Source: Alphaproteobacteria bacterium (GTDB taxonomy: Bacteria; Pseudomonadota; Alphaproteobacteria; Micavibrionales; Micavibrionaceae). From it: a stretch of 63,265 nt of DNA. The stretch spans positions 1 to 63,265 of the forward strand of contig JAGRIU010000041.1 in the NCBI GenBank assembly GCA_020443075.1. The letters run 5' to 3'. Numbering within the stretch: position 1 is the first letter of the stretch; every line of letters starts with the position of its first letter. Positions 22,727 to 31,444 of this stretch are shown piece by piece. The translations under genes were made by a program, and so were the position numbers. The notes under the pieces are model-generated. The model saw only the letters and a list, made by a program, of their open reading frames with translations, had not been told where the DNA came from and did no database searches.

Positions 22727-23104
22727 TTAATCCAGTGTTTCCAAATACTTCTTATACGCCGCTTCATCCATCAAGTCGGCGAGATCGCCTGCATCATCTA
22801 TTTTTATTTTGGCAATCCAGCCGCCTTCGGCCAGCGGTTTGGACAAAAGCTCCAAATCGCTTTCCATGTTATCGTTGGCTTCCACGACTTCACCGGCGAC
22901 GGGGGAATAAACTTCGGCAGCGGTTTTGACCGATTCGACGACGGCGAACTCATCACCTTTACCGACTTTTTTTCCGGCTTCGGGGAGTTCGATATAGACC
23001 AGATCGCCCAGCGCTTCGCGCGCGTAATCGGTAATACCGATCAGGGCGGTTTCCCCTTCAACCAAAATACATTCATGATCGCGGGTAAATTTAAGCTCAG
23101 CCAT
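22727..23104 (-). CDS. gcvH: Glycine cleavage system H protein
   Basis: GcvH carries the aminomethyl intermediate on a lipoyl arm between the P and T proteins. The lipoylation lysine is in VVESVKTAAEVYSPVAG, near residue 60. The 125-residue length and the start MAELKFTRDHECI are typical. It is the first gcv gene here. No gcvT lies upstream: the next gene is a methyltransferase of the biotin pathway, and the 187-bp gap holds no recognisable glycine riboswitch. Confidence 0.98.
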   Translation of the reverse strand: MAELKFTRDHECILVEGETALIGITDYAREALGDLVYIELPEAGKKVGKGDEFAVVESVKTAAEVYSPVAGEVVEANDNMESDLELLSKPLAEGGWIAKIKIDDAGDLADLMDEAAYKKYLETLD

Positions 23105-23291
23105 TGTGCTCCTCTTTCGTGTCTTTGGTTTTATTCCGAGTTTTGTCCTGATGAGTCCATTCGTGGAGTTTTTTCAGGCGCGAGTCAATATAGCGCGGAA
23201 GGTTATCCCGATTGGAAAACGACCGTGAAGATACTCAGAAGAACAGAAGGAATATAGGGGAGTCTATGATGCCGGTTTAAATCTTCCTGTT

Positions 23292-24038
23292 TTATGCTTT
23301 TATGATCTCTTCTTTTTTCAGAGCGCCATAAAGGATATGCCAGTCTACATCCTTATAGCCTTGGCGATCAAAACGGCGCATGGCGGTGCGGAGATGACCG
23401 GGATTGAGGGGGCGGTAGCTTGCTTTGGGTTCATGTGCGCCCAGATCTTTCATATGGGTTAAAAATGCATGGGCGCCCGCGTACGGCCTTTTGATGATTT
23501 CTTCGGCGATGATGCCGGGCGGCGCAGTGAACTCCAAGAGACCGGACGGATATCCCAGTTCTTGTAGTATGCTTTGCCACTGTGCGCCGCTATGCGGGCC
23601 GGGCAGAGCGAAAAGGATCGCTCCCGTGGGTTTAAGATGTTTGCCCAGTTTTTCCAGAGCACCGTCTATGTCTTCGAACCACTGGAAGACCATGCTGGAG
23701 ATTATCAAATCATAAGCCGGAAGATTTGCAGGCGGGTTTTCACCGTCCAAAATGCCCCATTTTACGGAGGCGGAGGTTATATTTTCCCGCGCGGCGGCCA
23801 ACATAGACGGACTGATGTCGGTGACATGAAGATGGGCGCGCGGGTAGCGCCGGAGAAGATAACGGGTCATCAGCCCCGTTCCACAGCCGATTTCCAAAAT
23901 GTCAGCCCCACCCTCCAGCGCTGGCAAATGCTTGCTCAGGTTTGCGGCGACCTGCTTTTGCAAAAGCGCCGCCTCTTCGTAGCGCGGGGCAGCGGCGCCG
24001 AAGTTGTCGGCTATGTGCTCTTTTCTCGATAAACGCAT
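23292..24038 (-). CDS. bioC: Malonyl-ACP O-methyltransferase BioC
   Basis: BioC methylates malonyl-ACP so that the fatty-acid synthase can build the pimeloyl moiety of biotin. The class I SAM-methyltransferase motif ILEIGCGTGLMTRYLLRRYP is followed by VTDISPSMLAAARENI. The family-typical N-terminus HIADNFGAAAPRYEEAALLQ is present. I chose the ATG at 24038 (MRLSRKEHIADNFG) because an upstream frame from 24089 would overlap the preceding gene by 43 bp. It follows a BioH-like esterase gene by 8 bp, and the pair fits the pimeloyl-ester route. Confidence 0.88.
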   Translation of the reverse strand: MRLSRKEHIADNFGAAAPRYEEAALLQKQVAANLSKHLPALEGGADILEIGCGTGLMTRYLLRRYPRAHLHVTDISPSMLAAARENITSASVKWGILDGENPPANLPAYDLIISSMVFQWFEDIDGALEKLGKHLKPTGAILFALPGPHSGAQWQSILQELGYPSGLLEFTAPPGIIAEEIIKRPYAGAHAFLTHMKDLGAHEPKASYRPLNPGHLRTAMRRFDRQGYKDVDWHILYGALKKEEIIKA

Positions 24039-24046
24039 GGCCAGCT

Positions 24047-24661
24047 TTATAGCGTCTTTATGAAGCGCTGTATATGGTCCGCGCACCACTTTGGCTCTGT
24101 GACGGGCAGCGCGTGGGCGGCTTCTTCGCGGATATGAGTTTCAAAGCCCTGCCATTGTCCTTGGGCGGCGCTCAGAGGCGCGATTTGATCCTGCGCGCCC
24201 AGCAGCGCCAGAACAGGACACGAAAGCGCTTTAAGCTGTGGGCGCAGATCCCATTCGGCGAGCCAGTTCAGACCTTCTTGCAGGCGCGGCACATTCCAGC
24301 CTTGCGGCCAGTGGTCGGGCGGCAGCCCTGCGGCGGCATAAAAGCTGCGCATCTGGGCGCGCGGGTTTTTCTCCAGCCCCGCTTTCATCGTTTGCAAAAT
24401 TTCCGGCGGGGTAAAGGCGCTGAAGCACGGAGCCGCGTTGATCGCCACGAGGCCACGTATATAATCGGCGTGATGGCGCAGCGCGTAGAGCGCGCCGAGA
24501 GAATGCGTGATCAATATAGCCGGTTCTTCGAGGTCTTGCGGCATTGTTTTTTCAAGGAAGCCTAAATTCAGGCACAGAGACTCCCGGGAGGGAAGAGCCA
24601 TACGAAGCAATTCCCAACATGAAGGCCCAAGCCCCCATCCGTGTATAAAAACAACTTTCAT
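24047..24661 (-). CDS. BioH/BioG-like pimeloyl-ACP methyl ester esterase
   Basis: This 204-residue alpha/beta hydrolase has the oxyanion HGWG near residue 7, the nucleophile in ITHSLGALYAL, the acid in LLGAQDQIAP and the histidine in AAHALPV. The elbow reads T-H-S-L-G rather than G-x-S-x-G. Its position directly before bioC suggests that it removes the methyl group that BioC adds, freeing pimeloyl-ACP for biotin synthesis. The exact subfamily (BioH, BioG or another) is inferred from context only. Confidence 0.75.
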   Translation of the reverse strand: MKVVFIHGWGLGPSCWELLRMALPSRESLCLNLGFLEKTMPQDLEEPAILITHSLGALYALRHHADYIRGLVAINAAPCFSAFTPPEILQTMKAGLEKNPRAQMRSFYAAAGLPPDHWPQGWNVPRLQEGLNWLAEWDLRPQLKALSCPVLALLGAQDQIAPLSAAQGQWQGFETHIREEAAHALPVTEPKWCADHIQRFIKTL

Positions 24662-24684
24662 GAAAAAATCTTATATTGCGGAGC

Positions 24685-24900
24685 TTAACTGTGCAAATGG
24701 TGAAACCAAGCGTAAATCAAGGGTATCCAGATCAAGGATGTGGTCAGCGTGCCCTTTATTGATTGGTACGCGATCCACAACCAGAACATGTTCTTGCCCG
24801 GCTTTTTGAATTTCTTGAGTTTTTTTAGTGTATTTTTCAGACGAGAGTCAGGTTTTGTAACGCCTGTTATATCCCGCGCGTTTTCTTGCATCGTTTCCAT
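24685..24900 (-). CDS. Small membrane protein downstream of an FNR box
   Basis: This 71-residue protein has a basic N-terminal half (KNTLKKLKKFKKPGK) and one hydrophobic helix (about residues 38-66: FWLWIAYQSIKGTLTTSLIW and on). I do not recognise it. It starts 35 bp after a near-consensus FNR box (24935-24948), so its expression is probably oxygen-controlled together with the cbb3 cluster. It lies between the FNR-type regulator gene and the biotin pair, all on the minus strand. The alternative ATG three codons downstream cannot be excluded. Confidence 0.6.
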   Translation of the reverse strand: METMQENARDITGVTKPDSRLKNTLKKLKKFKKPGKNMFWLWIAYQSIKGTLTTSLIWIPLIYAWFHHLHS

Positions 24901-24934
24901 GCGATTTCTCTAAATTAAAACGGCCACTCATAAA

Positions 24935-24948
24935 TTGACCTAAATCAA
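24935..24948. promoter_or_regulatory. FNR/FixK-type box upstream of the 71-aa gene
   Basis: TTGACCTAAATCAA matches TTGAT-N4-ATCAA at 9 of 10 defined positions. Its centre at 24941.5 would place a class-II start near 24900, at the ATG itself, so it could act on a leaderless transcript or from a more upstream position. Confidence 0.7.
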
Positions 24949-25014
24949 TTTTCAGGTTTTATCCTTTTATGTTTTATCCAGCGCCCGCGTGACCGTGTTT
25001 TCTTTAATAATAGG

Positions 25015-25764
25015 TTATCCGCTCTTTTTTAGCAAATCGCGGCAGGGGAAGTCCGAAGAGCAGGTCTGGCAGGTATAATTTTTGAGGCGCTCAACACTCT
25101 CCACTTCAACGCTGGCGCCGCGGACCTTAATCCCCGTTTCCTGCTTTAACTTGGACAGCGCCCGTGAAAAGGTTTCTGGCTGCATCCCTAAGCGCGAGGC
25201 TATTAACGTCTTGTCATATGGCAAGTGCGTTATGACCGTTCCTTTTTGTGATTGATCGACCAGACGCAGCAAAAAGCAGGCAATGCGCTGGGGCGCCGTT
25301 TGCAGGGCCCGATGTTCGATCTCCATATCCTGTTTTTTATTTTGGTCTGCCATATGACGGAGCATACTTAAAGCCAGTTCATGGCTTTTGCCCAACTCGG
25401 CCTTGAGGTCTTGCGTGCATAAGGATACCAGTTCCGCCTCTTCGGCAATTTCTGCGCTGTAGCCATATTCACCGTCTTGAAAAACAGATTTTTCGCCCAG
25501 AAAACAGCCCGCCCCCAAAATATCAACAACAGCCTGCGTTCCATCAAGCGTTTCCCGAAATAACTTTACCCAGCCTTTTACAACAAAGTAGTAACGATCG
25601 GCTGGGTCCTCGTGGATAAACAGTAGCCTGCCTTTTTTGTGATTTTGAAGGGCCGCATTTTTCAAAAGTCCTTGGATAATGTCCGGGGGACAGCCTACAA
25701 AAGGGGCCGCATTCTTGATACGGCTTTCGATGATTTCGTTTTGAACCATGTTTTGAGCGATCAC
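25015..25764 (-). CDS. Crp/Fnr-family regulator with C-terminal cysteine cluster
   Basis: The 249-residue protein has a cNMP-type beta barrel (KKGRLLFIHEDPADRYYFVVK), a dimer helix and a winged helix-turn-helix (DKTLIASRLGMQPETFSRALSKL). The recognition helix E-T-F-S-R is close to that of FNR/FixK proteins. It lacks the N-terminal cysteine row of enteric FNR. Instead it ends in C232-x2-C235-x5-C241, like the C-terminal iron-sulphur ligands of Bacillus Fnr. It is divergent from the cco cluster, and an FNR box lies between them. I infer an oxygen- or redox-responsive regulator of high-affinity respiration. The GTG at 25764 or the ATG at 25749 may be the start. Confidence 0.9.
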   Translation of the reverse strand: MIAQNMVQNEIIESRIKNAAPFVGCPPDIIQGLLKNAALQNHKKGRLLFIHEDPADRYYFVVKGWVKLFRETLDGTQAVVDILGAGCFLGEKSVFQDGEYGYSAEIAEEAELVSLCTQDLKAELGKSHELALSMLRHMADQNKKQDMEIEHRALQTAPQRIACFLLRLVDQSQKGTVITHLPYDKTLIASRLGMQPETFSRALSKLKQETGIKVRGASVEVESVERLKNYTCQTCSSDFPCRDLLKKSG

Positions 25765-25807
25765 TTTTGAGGTTATCCCTTTCTTTTTTCATCTTGTAAA
25801 GAGTGAA

Positions 25808-25821
25808 TTGATCTTGGTCAA
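25808..25821. promoter_or_regulatory. FNR box of the cbb3 cluster promoter
   Basis: TTGATCTTGGTCAA matches the FNR consensus at 9 of 10 positions. On the plus strand TATAAG (25841-25846) follows at the spacing expected when the box is centred at -41.5, giving a start near 25855. This is a textbook class-II FNR-activated promoter for the cco cluster. The box also lies 44 bp upstream of the regulator gene and could mediate autoregulation. Confidence 0.85.
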
Positions 25822-25877
25822 GGCAGTGACTCATAGGCTCTATAAGAATGTAGTGAATTAAATGGCAAGGACGGTTG

Positions 25878-26591
25878 ATGCTCGCGCAGTGTGTTCATGA
25901 AATTTCGACGTCAAGCAGCCTGATCGGCAGCCTGTTTTTGGGCGGGCTGGTCGGCAGCGCGAGCCACTGCACGGCTATGTGCGGGCCTTTTGTCCTGTCC
26001 CAATCTACGTCGGGCGGCGCAACGGGCTTAAAGCGTCTTTCCGAGATTGCTCTCGTTCCCTATCATCTGGGGCGTATGACTACCTATGTAGGTCTGGCTG
26101 TTTTGTTTTCAAGTGTGCTTAATCTGGCGTTTTTGTTTTTACCTGTGCGCAACTTTGTCGTTGCGCCTTTGCTCATGCTGGCGGGCGTGATCTTTTTTGT
26201 GAATGCCTTTCCGGGTCTGTTGAACGTTTTTCCGTGGGCCGGACGTATCCGGATCAGCGTGCCGTACCGGTTTATTTCCGGGGCCGTCTCCAAACTGAGT
26301 GACAACCCGGGTCCTTTTAAGCGTTATGGTCTGGGCGTGCTTTTGGGATTTATACCTTGCGGTCTTGTGGTTTCAGCGCTTATGGCAGCAAGCACAGCAC
26401 AAAGCGCCTTGGGAGCCGCTTTCGCAATGGGTGCATTTGCGCTGGGGACAATTCCCGCACTGATCTTGACAGCGGCAGGGGGGCACACTATCAAGGCGCT
26501 ATATCCGCGCGCAGCCCAAAAAATGGCTCAGGTTTTAATGGTTTGTAGCGGGTTATGGCTTTTTGCCATGGCTGGCTGGATGTTGATGTAA
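25878..26591 (+). CDS. DsbD/TauE-like membrane protein at the head of the cbb3 cluster
   Basis: This six-helix inner-membrane protein of 237 residues resembles the DsbD_2/UreH-type transmembrane family often found with cbb3 oxidase genes and thought to handle copper or thiols. It has the conserved cysteine segment [17 protein letters not shown] near residue 30, and a second cysteine in [19 protein letters not shown] chose the ATG at 25878, with AAGGA at the right distance, over the TTG just before it. It is the first gene after the FNR-dependent promoter and ends 11 bp before ccoN. Confidence 0.8.
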   Translation: MLAQCVHEISTSSSLIGSLFLGGLVGSASHCTAMCGPFVLSQSTSGGATGLKRLSEIALVPYHLGRMTTYVGLAVLFSSVLNLAFLFLPVRNFVVAPLLMLAGVIFFVNAFPGLLNVFPWAGRIRISVPYRFISGAVSKLSDNPGPFKRYGLGVLLGFIPCGLVVSALMAASTAQSALGAAFAMGAFALGTIPALILTAAGGHTIKALYPRAAQKMAQVLMVCSGLWLFAMAGWMLM

Positions 26592-26602
26592 AAGGAAAAA
26601 AC

Positions 26603-28015
26603 ATGACAAGCGAAGTGACACACACAAATCCGAATTATAATTACGATGTTGTAAGGCTCTTTACGCTGGCGACGATCTTTTGGGGCGTTGTCGGTTTTGC
26701 CGCCGGGGTGTTCATTGCCCTGCAAATGGCTTTTCCCGAGCTGAACATCGAGCCTTATCTGAACTTCGGGCGTCTGCGTCCGGTTCACACATCGGCGGTG
26801 ATTTTTGCCTTTGGCGGAAATGCTTTGTTTGCGACGAGCTATTATGTTGTGCAGCGCACCTGTCACGCCCGCTTGTGGGGCGGTAACTTGCCGCTATTTA
26901 CGTTTTTCGGTTACCAGCTTGTGATCGTCATGGCCGCGCTTGGCTACGTTTTGGGCGTCACGCAAGGGAAAGAATATGCTGAGCCAGAATGGTATGTGGA
27001 TTTGTGGTTGACGATTGTCTGGGTCGCTTATCTGGCCGTTTACATGGGGACGCTGATTACCCGTAAGGAAAAGCATATTTACGTGGCCAACTGGTTCTAC
27101 CTGTCCTTTATTATCACCGTGGCGGTTTTGCACCTCGGGAATAACATTTCTATTCCGGTTGATTTGCTCGGTGCGAAAAGCTACTCCGCACCGGCCGGTG
27201 TTCAAAGCGCGATGATCCAGTGGTGGTATGGTCACAATGCTGTTGGTTTCTTCCTGACGGCCGGTTTCCTGGGGATGATGTATTACTTCATTCCCAAACG
27301 CGCCGAGCGGCCGGTGTATTCCTACCGCTTGTCGATTTTGCACTTCTGGTCCCTGATCTTCATCTATATCTGGGCCGGTCCGCACCATTTGCACTATACG
27401 GCGTTGCCTGACTGGGCGCAGACACTGGGTATGACGTTCTCGATTATTCTGTGGATGCCGTCCTGGGGCGGGATGATTAACGGGATGATGACCTTGTCCG
27501 GTGCGTGGAATAAACTGCGCGAAGACCCCGTCATCCGCTTTATGATTATCGGTGTGGCATTCTACGGGATGAGCACGTTCGAAGGGCCTTTGATGTCGAT
27601 CAAGGCTGTGAACTCGCTGTCCCACTACACAGACTGGACAATCGGTCACGTGCACTCCGGCGCGCTGGGCTGGGTCGGTTTCATTACCTTCGGAGCTTTG
27701 TACTACCTTGTTCCCAAACTCTGGGGCCGCGAGGAAGTTTATTCCCTGAAACTGGTGAACCTGCACCTGTGGGTGGCCACGCTGGGGATCGTTCTGTACA
27801 TCGCCGCGATGTGGGTGTCCGGAATCATGCAAGGTCTAATGTGGCGTTCTTATGACGAAATGGGTTTCTTGCAATACTCATTCGTCGAGAGCGTTATGGC
27901 TATGCATCCGTTCTATGTCATCCGGGCACTGGGCGGGGTTTTATACCTGAGCGGGGCTTTGATCATGGTTTACAACTTCTGGCGCACAATTCGCGGCGAT
28001 GCACGCGTTAACTAA
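26603..28015 (+). CDS. ccoN: cbb3 cytochrome oxidase subunit I
   Basis: CcoN holds haem b and the haem b3-CuB centre where oxygen is reduced. The protein has 470 residues and about 12 membrane helices. Histidine segments are visible in order: [49 protein letters not shown] and [17 protein letters not shown]. The start ATG at 26603 has AAAGGA upstream; an earlier in-frame start would overlap the preceding gene. It heads ccoNOQP in the usual order and is expected at low oxygen through the FNR box. Confidence 0.98.
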   Translation: MTSEVTHTNPNYNYDVVRLFTLATIFWGVVGFAAGVFIALQMAFPELNIEPYLNFGRLRPVHTSAVIFAFGGNALFATSYYVVQRTCHARLWGGNLPLFTFFGYQLVIVMAALGYVLGVTQGKEYAEPEWYVDLWLTIVWVAYLAVYMGTLITRKEKHIYVANWFYLSFIITVAVLHLGNNISIPVDLLGAKSYSAPAGVQSAMIQWWYGHNAVGFFLTAGFLGMMYYFIPKRAERPVYSYRLSILHFWSLIFIYIWAGPHHLHYTALPDWAQTLGMTFSIILWMPSWGGMINGMMTLSGAWNKLREDPVIRFMIIGVAFYGMSTFEGPLMSIKAVNSLSHYTDWTIGHVHSGALGWVGFITFGALYYLVPKLWGREEVYSLKLVNLHLWVATLGIVLYIAAMWVSGIMQGLMWRSYDEMGFLQYSFVESVMAMHPFYVIRALGGVLYLSGALIMVYNFWRTIRGDARVN

Positions 28016-28055
28016 GCTGGAAGAACAGTCTTTATAATTTAAGGAGCAACTTGAA

Positions 28056-28799
28056 ATGGGTTTCATACATAAACACGAGAAGCTGGAAAGAAATTCTGTT
28101 CTTCTGCTGATTTGCATTATCCTTGTGGTTTTAGTCGGCGGGATCGTCGAGATCATTCCGCTCTTCAGGAAAGAGACAGTGATCGAGCCGGTGGAGGGCG
28201 TGCGTCCTTATACACCGCTGGAGCTGGCCGGTTATAACATCTATATCCGTGAGGGCTGTTATGTCTGTCACTCCCAGCAGATCCGCTATCTGCGCGATGA
28301 AGTGACACGTTACGGCCATTATTCTCTGGCGGCTGAGAGCATGTATGACCACCCGTTCCAATGGGGTTCCAAGCGGACTGGTCCGGATCTGGCACGCGTG
28401 GGCGGAAAATACTCCGATGCCTGGCATACAGCGCACATGAAACATCCGCAAGATGTTGTGCCGGAGTCCATTATGCCGTCCTACAGCTTCCTGGCGAAAA
28501 ATGCCGCTAAGGTAAATGATCTGGACAAGCACCTGAAAACCCTGCGTCTGGTCGGCGTACCTTATACGGACGAGCAGGTCGAAAATGCTGTGAATGATGC
28601 CAAAGTGCAGGCTGTCGGTCCTGATGTTGCCGATACAGACGGTTTGATCGAGCGTTACGGGGAAAAAGTCAATGCCCGTGACTTCGACGGCAATCCAAAC
28701 CTGGTTTCCGAAATGGATGCCTTGATTGCCTACCTTCAGGTTCTGGGCACTATGGTTGATTTCGAAAGCGCCAAAGACGTTGAGGACGGCGCGCAATGA
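28056..28799 (+). CDS. ccoO: cbb3 cytochrome oxidase subunit II (mono-haem cytochrome c)
   Basis: CcoO is a membrane-anchored cytochrome c that passes electrons to CcoN. One N-terminal helix (about residues 14-36) is followed by the haem-binding motif C68-Y-V-C71-H72 and the axial-methionine region SIMPSYSFL. Length, 247 residues, is typical. AAGGAG precedes the start. Its stop overlaps the ccoQ start (ATGA). Confidence 0.98.
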   Translation: MGFIHKHEKLERNSVLLLICIILVVLVGGIVEIIPLFRKETVIEPVEGVRPYTPLELAGYNIYIREGCYVCHSQQIRYLRDEVTRYGHYSLAAESMYDHPFQWGSKRTGPDLARVGGKYSDAWHTAHMKHPQDVVPESIMPSYSFLAKNAAKVNDLDKHLKTLRLVGVPYTDEQVENAVNDAKVQAVGPDVADTDGLIERYGEKVNARDFDGNPNLVSEMDALIAYLQVLGTMVDFESAKDVEDGAQ

Positions 28800-28951
28800 T
28801 AGATTGGGTATCGCAGCATGCCGGTGTTATCGGCCTGCTGTTCTTTTTCAGTTTTTTTGTTCTGGCCGCTCTTTGGATTTACCGGCCGGGCTCAAAGAAG
28901 AATTATCAGGAACAAGCCAATATTCCTTTAAAGGAGGAAGACGATGAGTGA
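28796..28951 (+). CDS. ccoQ: cbb3 oxidase assembly subunit CcoQ
   Basis: This 51-codon gene encodes [20 protein letters not shown], continuing as one membrane helix, then a short charged tail with [15 protein letters not shown], the typical CcoQ layout. CcoQ stabilises the oxidase complex. Its start overlaps the end of ccoO by 4 bp and its end overlaps ccoP by 8 bp. The AAAGGAGG ribosome binding site of ccoP lies inside its last codons. The tight overlaps support translation as a coupled unit. Confidence 0.93.
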   Translation: MIDWVSQHAGVIGLLFFFSFFVLAALWIYRPGSKKNYQEQANIPLKEEDDE

Positions 28952-29975
28952 TGAACAACGCAAAAAGGAAATCGATGAGGTCACCGGGGTCGAGACGACC
29001 GGCCATGAGTGGGACGGCCTTAAGGAATTGAACAACCCGGCTCCGCGCTGGTGGTTGTGGGTGTTCTACATTTGTATCATCTGGTCTATCGGGTATTGGG
29101 TTGTTTATCCGTCATGGCCGACCTTGAGCGGCAATACAGCAGGAAGATTCGGCTGGAGTAGTGCCCAAAAGCTGAAAGAGGAGCAAGCCAAAATTGCAGA
29201 TCGTCAAAAGGTCTATCTGGATCGTTTTGAAAAAGCATCTTTCGATGAAATTATGAACGATGAAGAGTTGTATGCCTTTGCGATGGCCGGCGGCGCGGCG
29301 GCTTTTAAAGATAACTGTGCGACCTGTCACGGCAGTGGCGGCAGCGGCGCAAAGGGTTATCCGAACCTGAATGATGATGACTGGCTGTGGGGCGGCAGCA
29401 TTGAGGATATTTACCAAACAATTATGTACGGTATCCGCTCCGGTCACGATGAGGAGCGCGTTTCTGCTATGCCGGCGTTCGGTAAAGACGAGTTATTGAC
29501 CCGCGACGAGATTGCTGCGGTCACAAATTACGTGATGAGCCTATCCGGTGAAGCCGAAGATGAAGCCGGTCTGGGGCAAGGCCGCACGATTTTCCAGGAT
29601 AATTGTGCATCCTGTCACGGTGAAAACGGTCAGGGCGGGCGCGACTTCGGTGCCCCGAATCTGAGCGATGACATCTGGCTTTACGGCGGCGACCGCGAAA
29701 CTATATATGAAACGGTTTATAATGCACGGGCCGGTGTCATGCCGACATGGGAAGCGCGTCTGGATAACAACACCATTCGTCAGCTTGCTGTTTATGTTCA
29801 CCAGCTCGGCGGTGGAGAAGAGGAGACTGTGAATGTCGAACAACAACAGCCAGACGCCGGAACAGACGGAGTCGACACAAATGCCGAACCTGTCGAACAA
29901 CCCGTCGACGCCATCCCAGGAGCCGCTGACGTCATCGACGCCGTCAACGACTCCATCCAAGAAACGCAGGAATAG
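28944..29975 (+). CDS. ccoP: cbb3 cytochrome oxidase subunit III (di-haem cytochrome c) with C-terminal extension
   Basis: CcoP feeds electrons into the oxidase through two haems c. An N-terminal helix (about residues 36-57) is followed by C125-ATC128-H129 and C221-ASC224-H225. The family usually ends soon after the second cytochrome domain (here about residue 290). This protein instead adds about 52 Asp/Glu/Val/Gln/Pro-rich residues, and the DNA coding for them also encodes the N-terminus of CcoG in another frame over 143 bp. The extension is probably disordered and lies in the periplasm. Confidence 0.96.
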   Translation: MSDEQRKKEIDEVTGVETTGHEWDGLKELNNPAPRWWLWVFYICIIWSIGYWVVYPSWPTLSGNTAGRFGWSSAQKLKEEQAKIADRQKVYLDRFEKASFDEIMNDEELYAFAMAGGAAAFKDNCATCHGSGGSGAKGYPNLNDDDWLWGGSIEDIYQTIMYGIRSGHDEERVSAMPAFGKDELLTRDEIAAVTNYVMSLSGEAEDEAGLGQGRTIFQDNCASCHGENGQGGRDFGAPNLSDDIWLYGGDRETIYETVYNARAGVMPTWEARLDNNTIRQLAVYVHQLGGGEEETVNVEQQQPDAGTDGVDTNAEPVEQPVDAIPGAADVIDAVNDSIQETQE

Positions 29976-31401
29976 CGAAGAAGAACTGGCCTCCAAGCCG
30001 ATTACCTTCTTTAAAAAGCAAGACCGTATTTACCCCAAACGTGTTTGGGGTAAATATCGTAAGCTGAAATGGCTGGCGATGATTGTCACGCTGGGTATTT
30101 ATTATCTGGCGCCTTTTATTCGCTGGGATCGTGGGCCGAATGCGCCGGATCAGGCGATTTTGATTGATCTGAATAACGGGCGCGCTTACTGGTTCTTTAT
30201 CGAAATCTGGCCGCAAGAGGTTTATTACCTGACCGGGATTCTGGTTCTGGCGGCGATTGTTCTGTTCTTTGTCACCAGCTTGTTCGGGCGCGTATGGTGC
30301 GGGTATACCTGTCCGCAAACAGTCTGGACGGATCTTTATGTCTGGGTTGAGCGGATCGTGCAAGGGGACCGCGCGGCGCGCAAACGTCTGCATGAGGCGC
30401 CGTGGAGCTTTGAAAAGGTTCGCAAGCTTGCCCTGACCCACTTTATATGGCTGGTCATTGCCTGGTGCACTGGCGGGGCCTTTGTGCTGTATTTCAATGA
30501 TGCGCCGACGCTGGTGCGCAGCTTCTTTGATTTTGACGTTTCGCCGACTGTTCTGGCCTTTATTGGCGGGCTGACGATCAGCACTTACGTAATGGCCGGA
30601 TTTGCCCGTGAACAGGTCTGTACCTACATGTGTCCTTACGCGCGTTTCCAATCGGCGATGTTCGATGAGGATACGCTGATTATCGGTTATGACGAGAAAC
30701 GCGGTGAGCCGCGCGGCTCACACAAAAAAGGCGAGAGCTGGGACGGACGCGGTGACTGTATTGATTGCACGGCCTGTGTTCAGGTGTGTCCGACGGGGAT
30801 TGATATTCGCCATGGACTACAGATGGAATGTATCGCCTGTGGACTATGCGTGGATGCGTGTAACAACATCATGGATAAAGTCGAGCGCCCGCGCGGGCTG
30901 ATCCGCTATGACACCATGCGACATATGAAGCTTAAGGCGCAGGGAATCGAGCAACAATTCCGTATTTTGCGCCCACGCACGATTTATTACGGCGCCGTGA
31001 TTTCGGGTGTCTGTTTGATTATGCTCACAGCCCTGCTGACGCGTTCGAATCTGGAGATGACAGCTTTGCATGATCGCAATCCGTTGTTCGTTAAACTTTC
31101 CGACGGAACGATCCGCAACGGCTATGAAATCAAGATTTTGAACAAAACGCATGACGACCGGACATTCCGTCTGTCTCTTGAGGGGCTGGAGGATGCCGTT
31201 ATCAATGTGCGTAGCGCCGGAGACGTTACGCCGGACCAGATCTTTGTACCGGCTGACAGCGTCGGGCATTATCACATTTTTGTTTTGGCGCCTATGAAAC
31301 CTGATGATCCGAAAGATATTGTCTTTACGTTGAAGGATAAAAACAGCGATCAAAGCGATACATATGAAAGCGTCTTTATCAGCCGCCGCCCTAAAGGATA
31401 A
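29833..31401 (+). CDS. ccoG: Cytochrome c oxidase accessory protein CcoG
   Basis: CcoG (RdxA/FixG) is a polyferredoxin-like membrane protein that reduces Cu(II) for cbb3 assembly. Visible cysteine groups are CGYTCPQTVWTDLYVWVE, CTYMCPYARFQSAMFDEDT, and the two ferredoxin clusters in CIDCTACVQVCPTG and CIACGLCVDACN. Membrane helices precede and follow them. The ATG at 29833 has GAGGAG seven bases upstream, inside ccoP. This gives an unusual Ser/Thr/Pro/Asn-rich N-terminus of about 50 residues before the family-typical KQDRIYPKRVWGKYRKLKW. The only later ATG in this stretch, at 29881, still lies within ccoP. Confidence 0.95.
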   Translation: MSNNNSQTPEQTESTQMPNLSNNPSTPSQEPLTSSTPSTTPSKKRRNSEEELASKPITFFKKQDRIYPKRVWGKYRKLKWLAMIVTLGIYYLAPFIRWDRGPNAPDQAILIDLNNGRAYWFFIEIWPQEVYYLTGILVLAAIVLFFVTSLFGRVWCGYTCPQTVWTDLYVWVERIVQGDRAARKRLHEAPWSFEKVRKLALTHFIWLVIAWCTGGAFVLYFNDAPTLVRSFFDFDVSPTVLAFIGGLTISTYVMAGFAREQVCTYMCPYARFQSAMFDEDTLIIGYDEKRGEPRGSHKKGESWDGRGDCIDCTACVQVCPTGIDIRHGLQMECIACGLCVDACNNIMDKVERPRGLIRYDTMRHMKLKAQGIEQQFRILRPRTIYYGAVISGVCLIMLTALLTRSNLEMTALHDRNPLFVKLSDGTIRNGYEIKILNKTHDDRTFRLSLEGLEDAVINVRSAGDVTPDQIFVPADSVGHYHIFVLAPMKPDDPKDIVFTLKDKNSDQSDTYESVFISRRPKG

Positions 31402-31444
31402 AGCGGCTTGATAAATCGCTATACTATGCTATGTGATTGTGCGT

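Noticed and set aside
23105-23291. Possible glycine riboswitch before gcvH
   Set aside because: I looked for the paired glycine aptamer core on the minus strand and found no convincing match.
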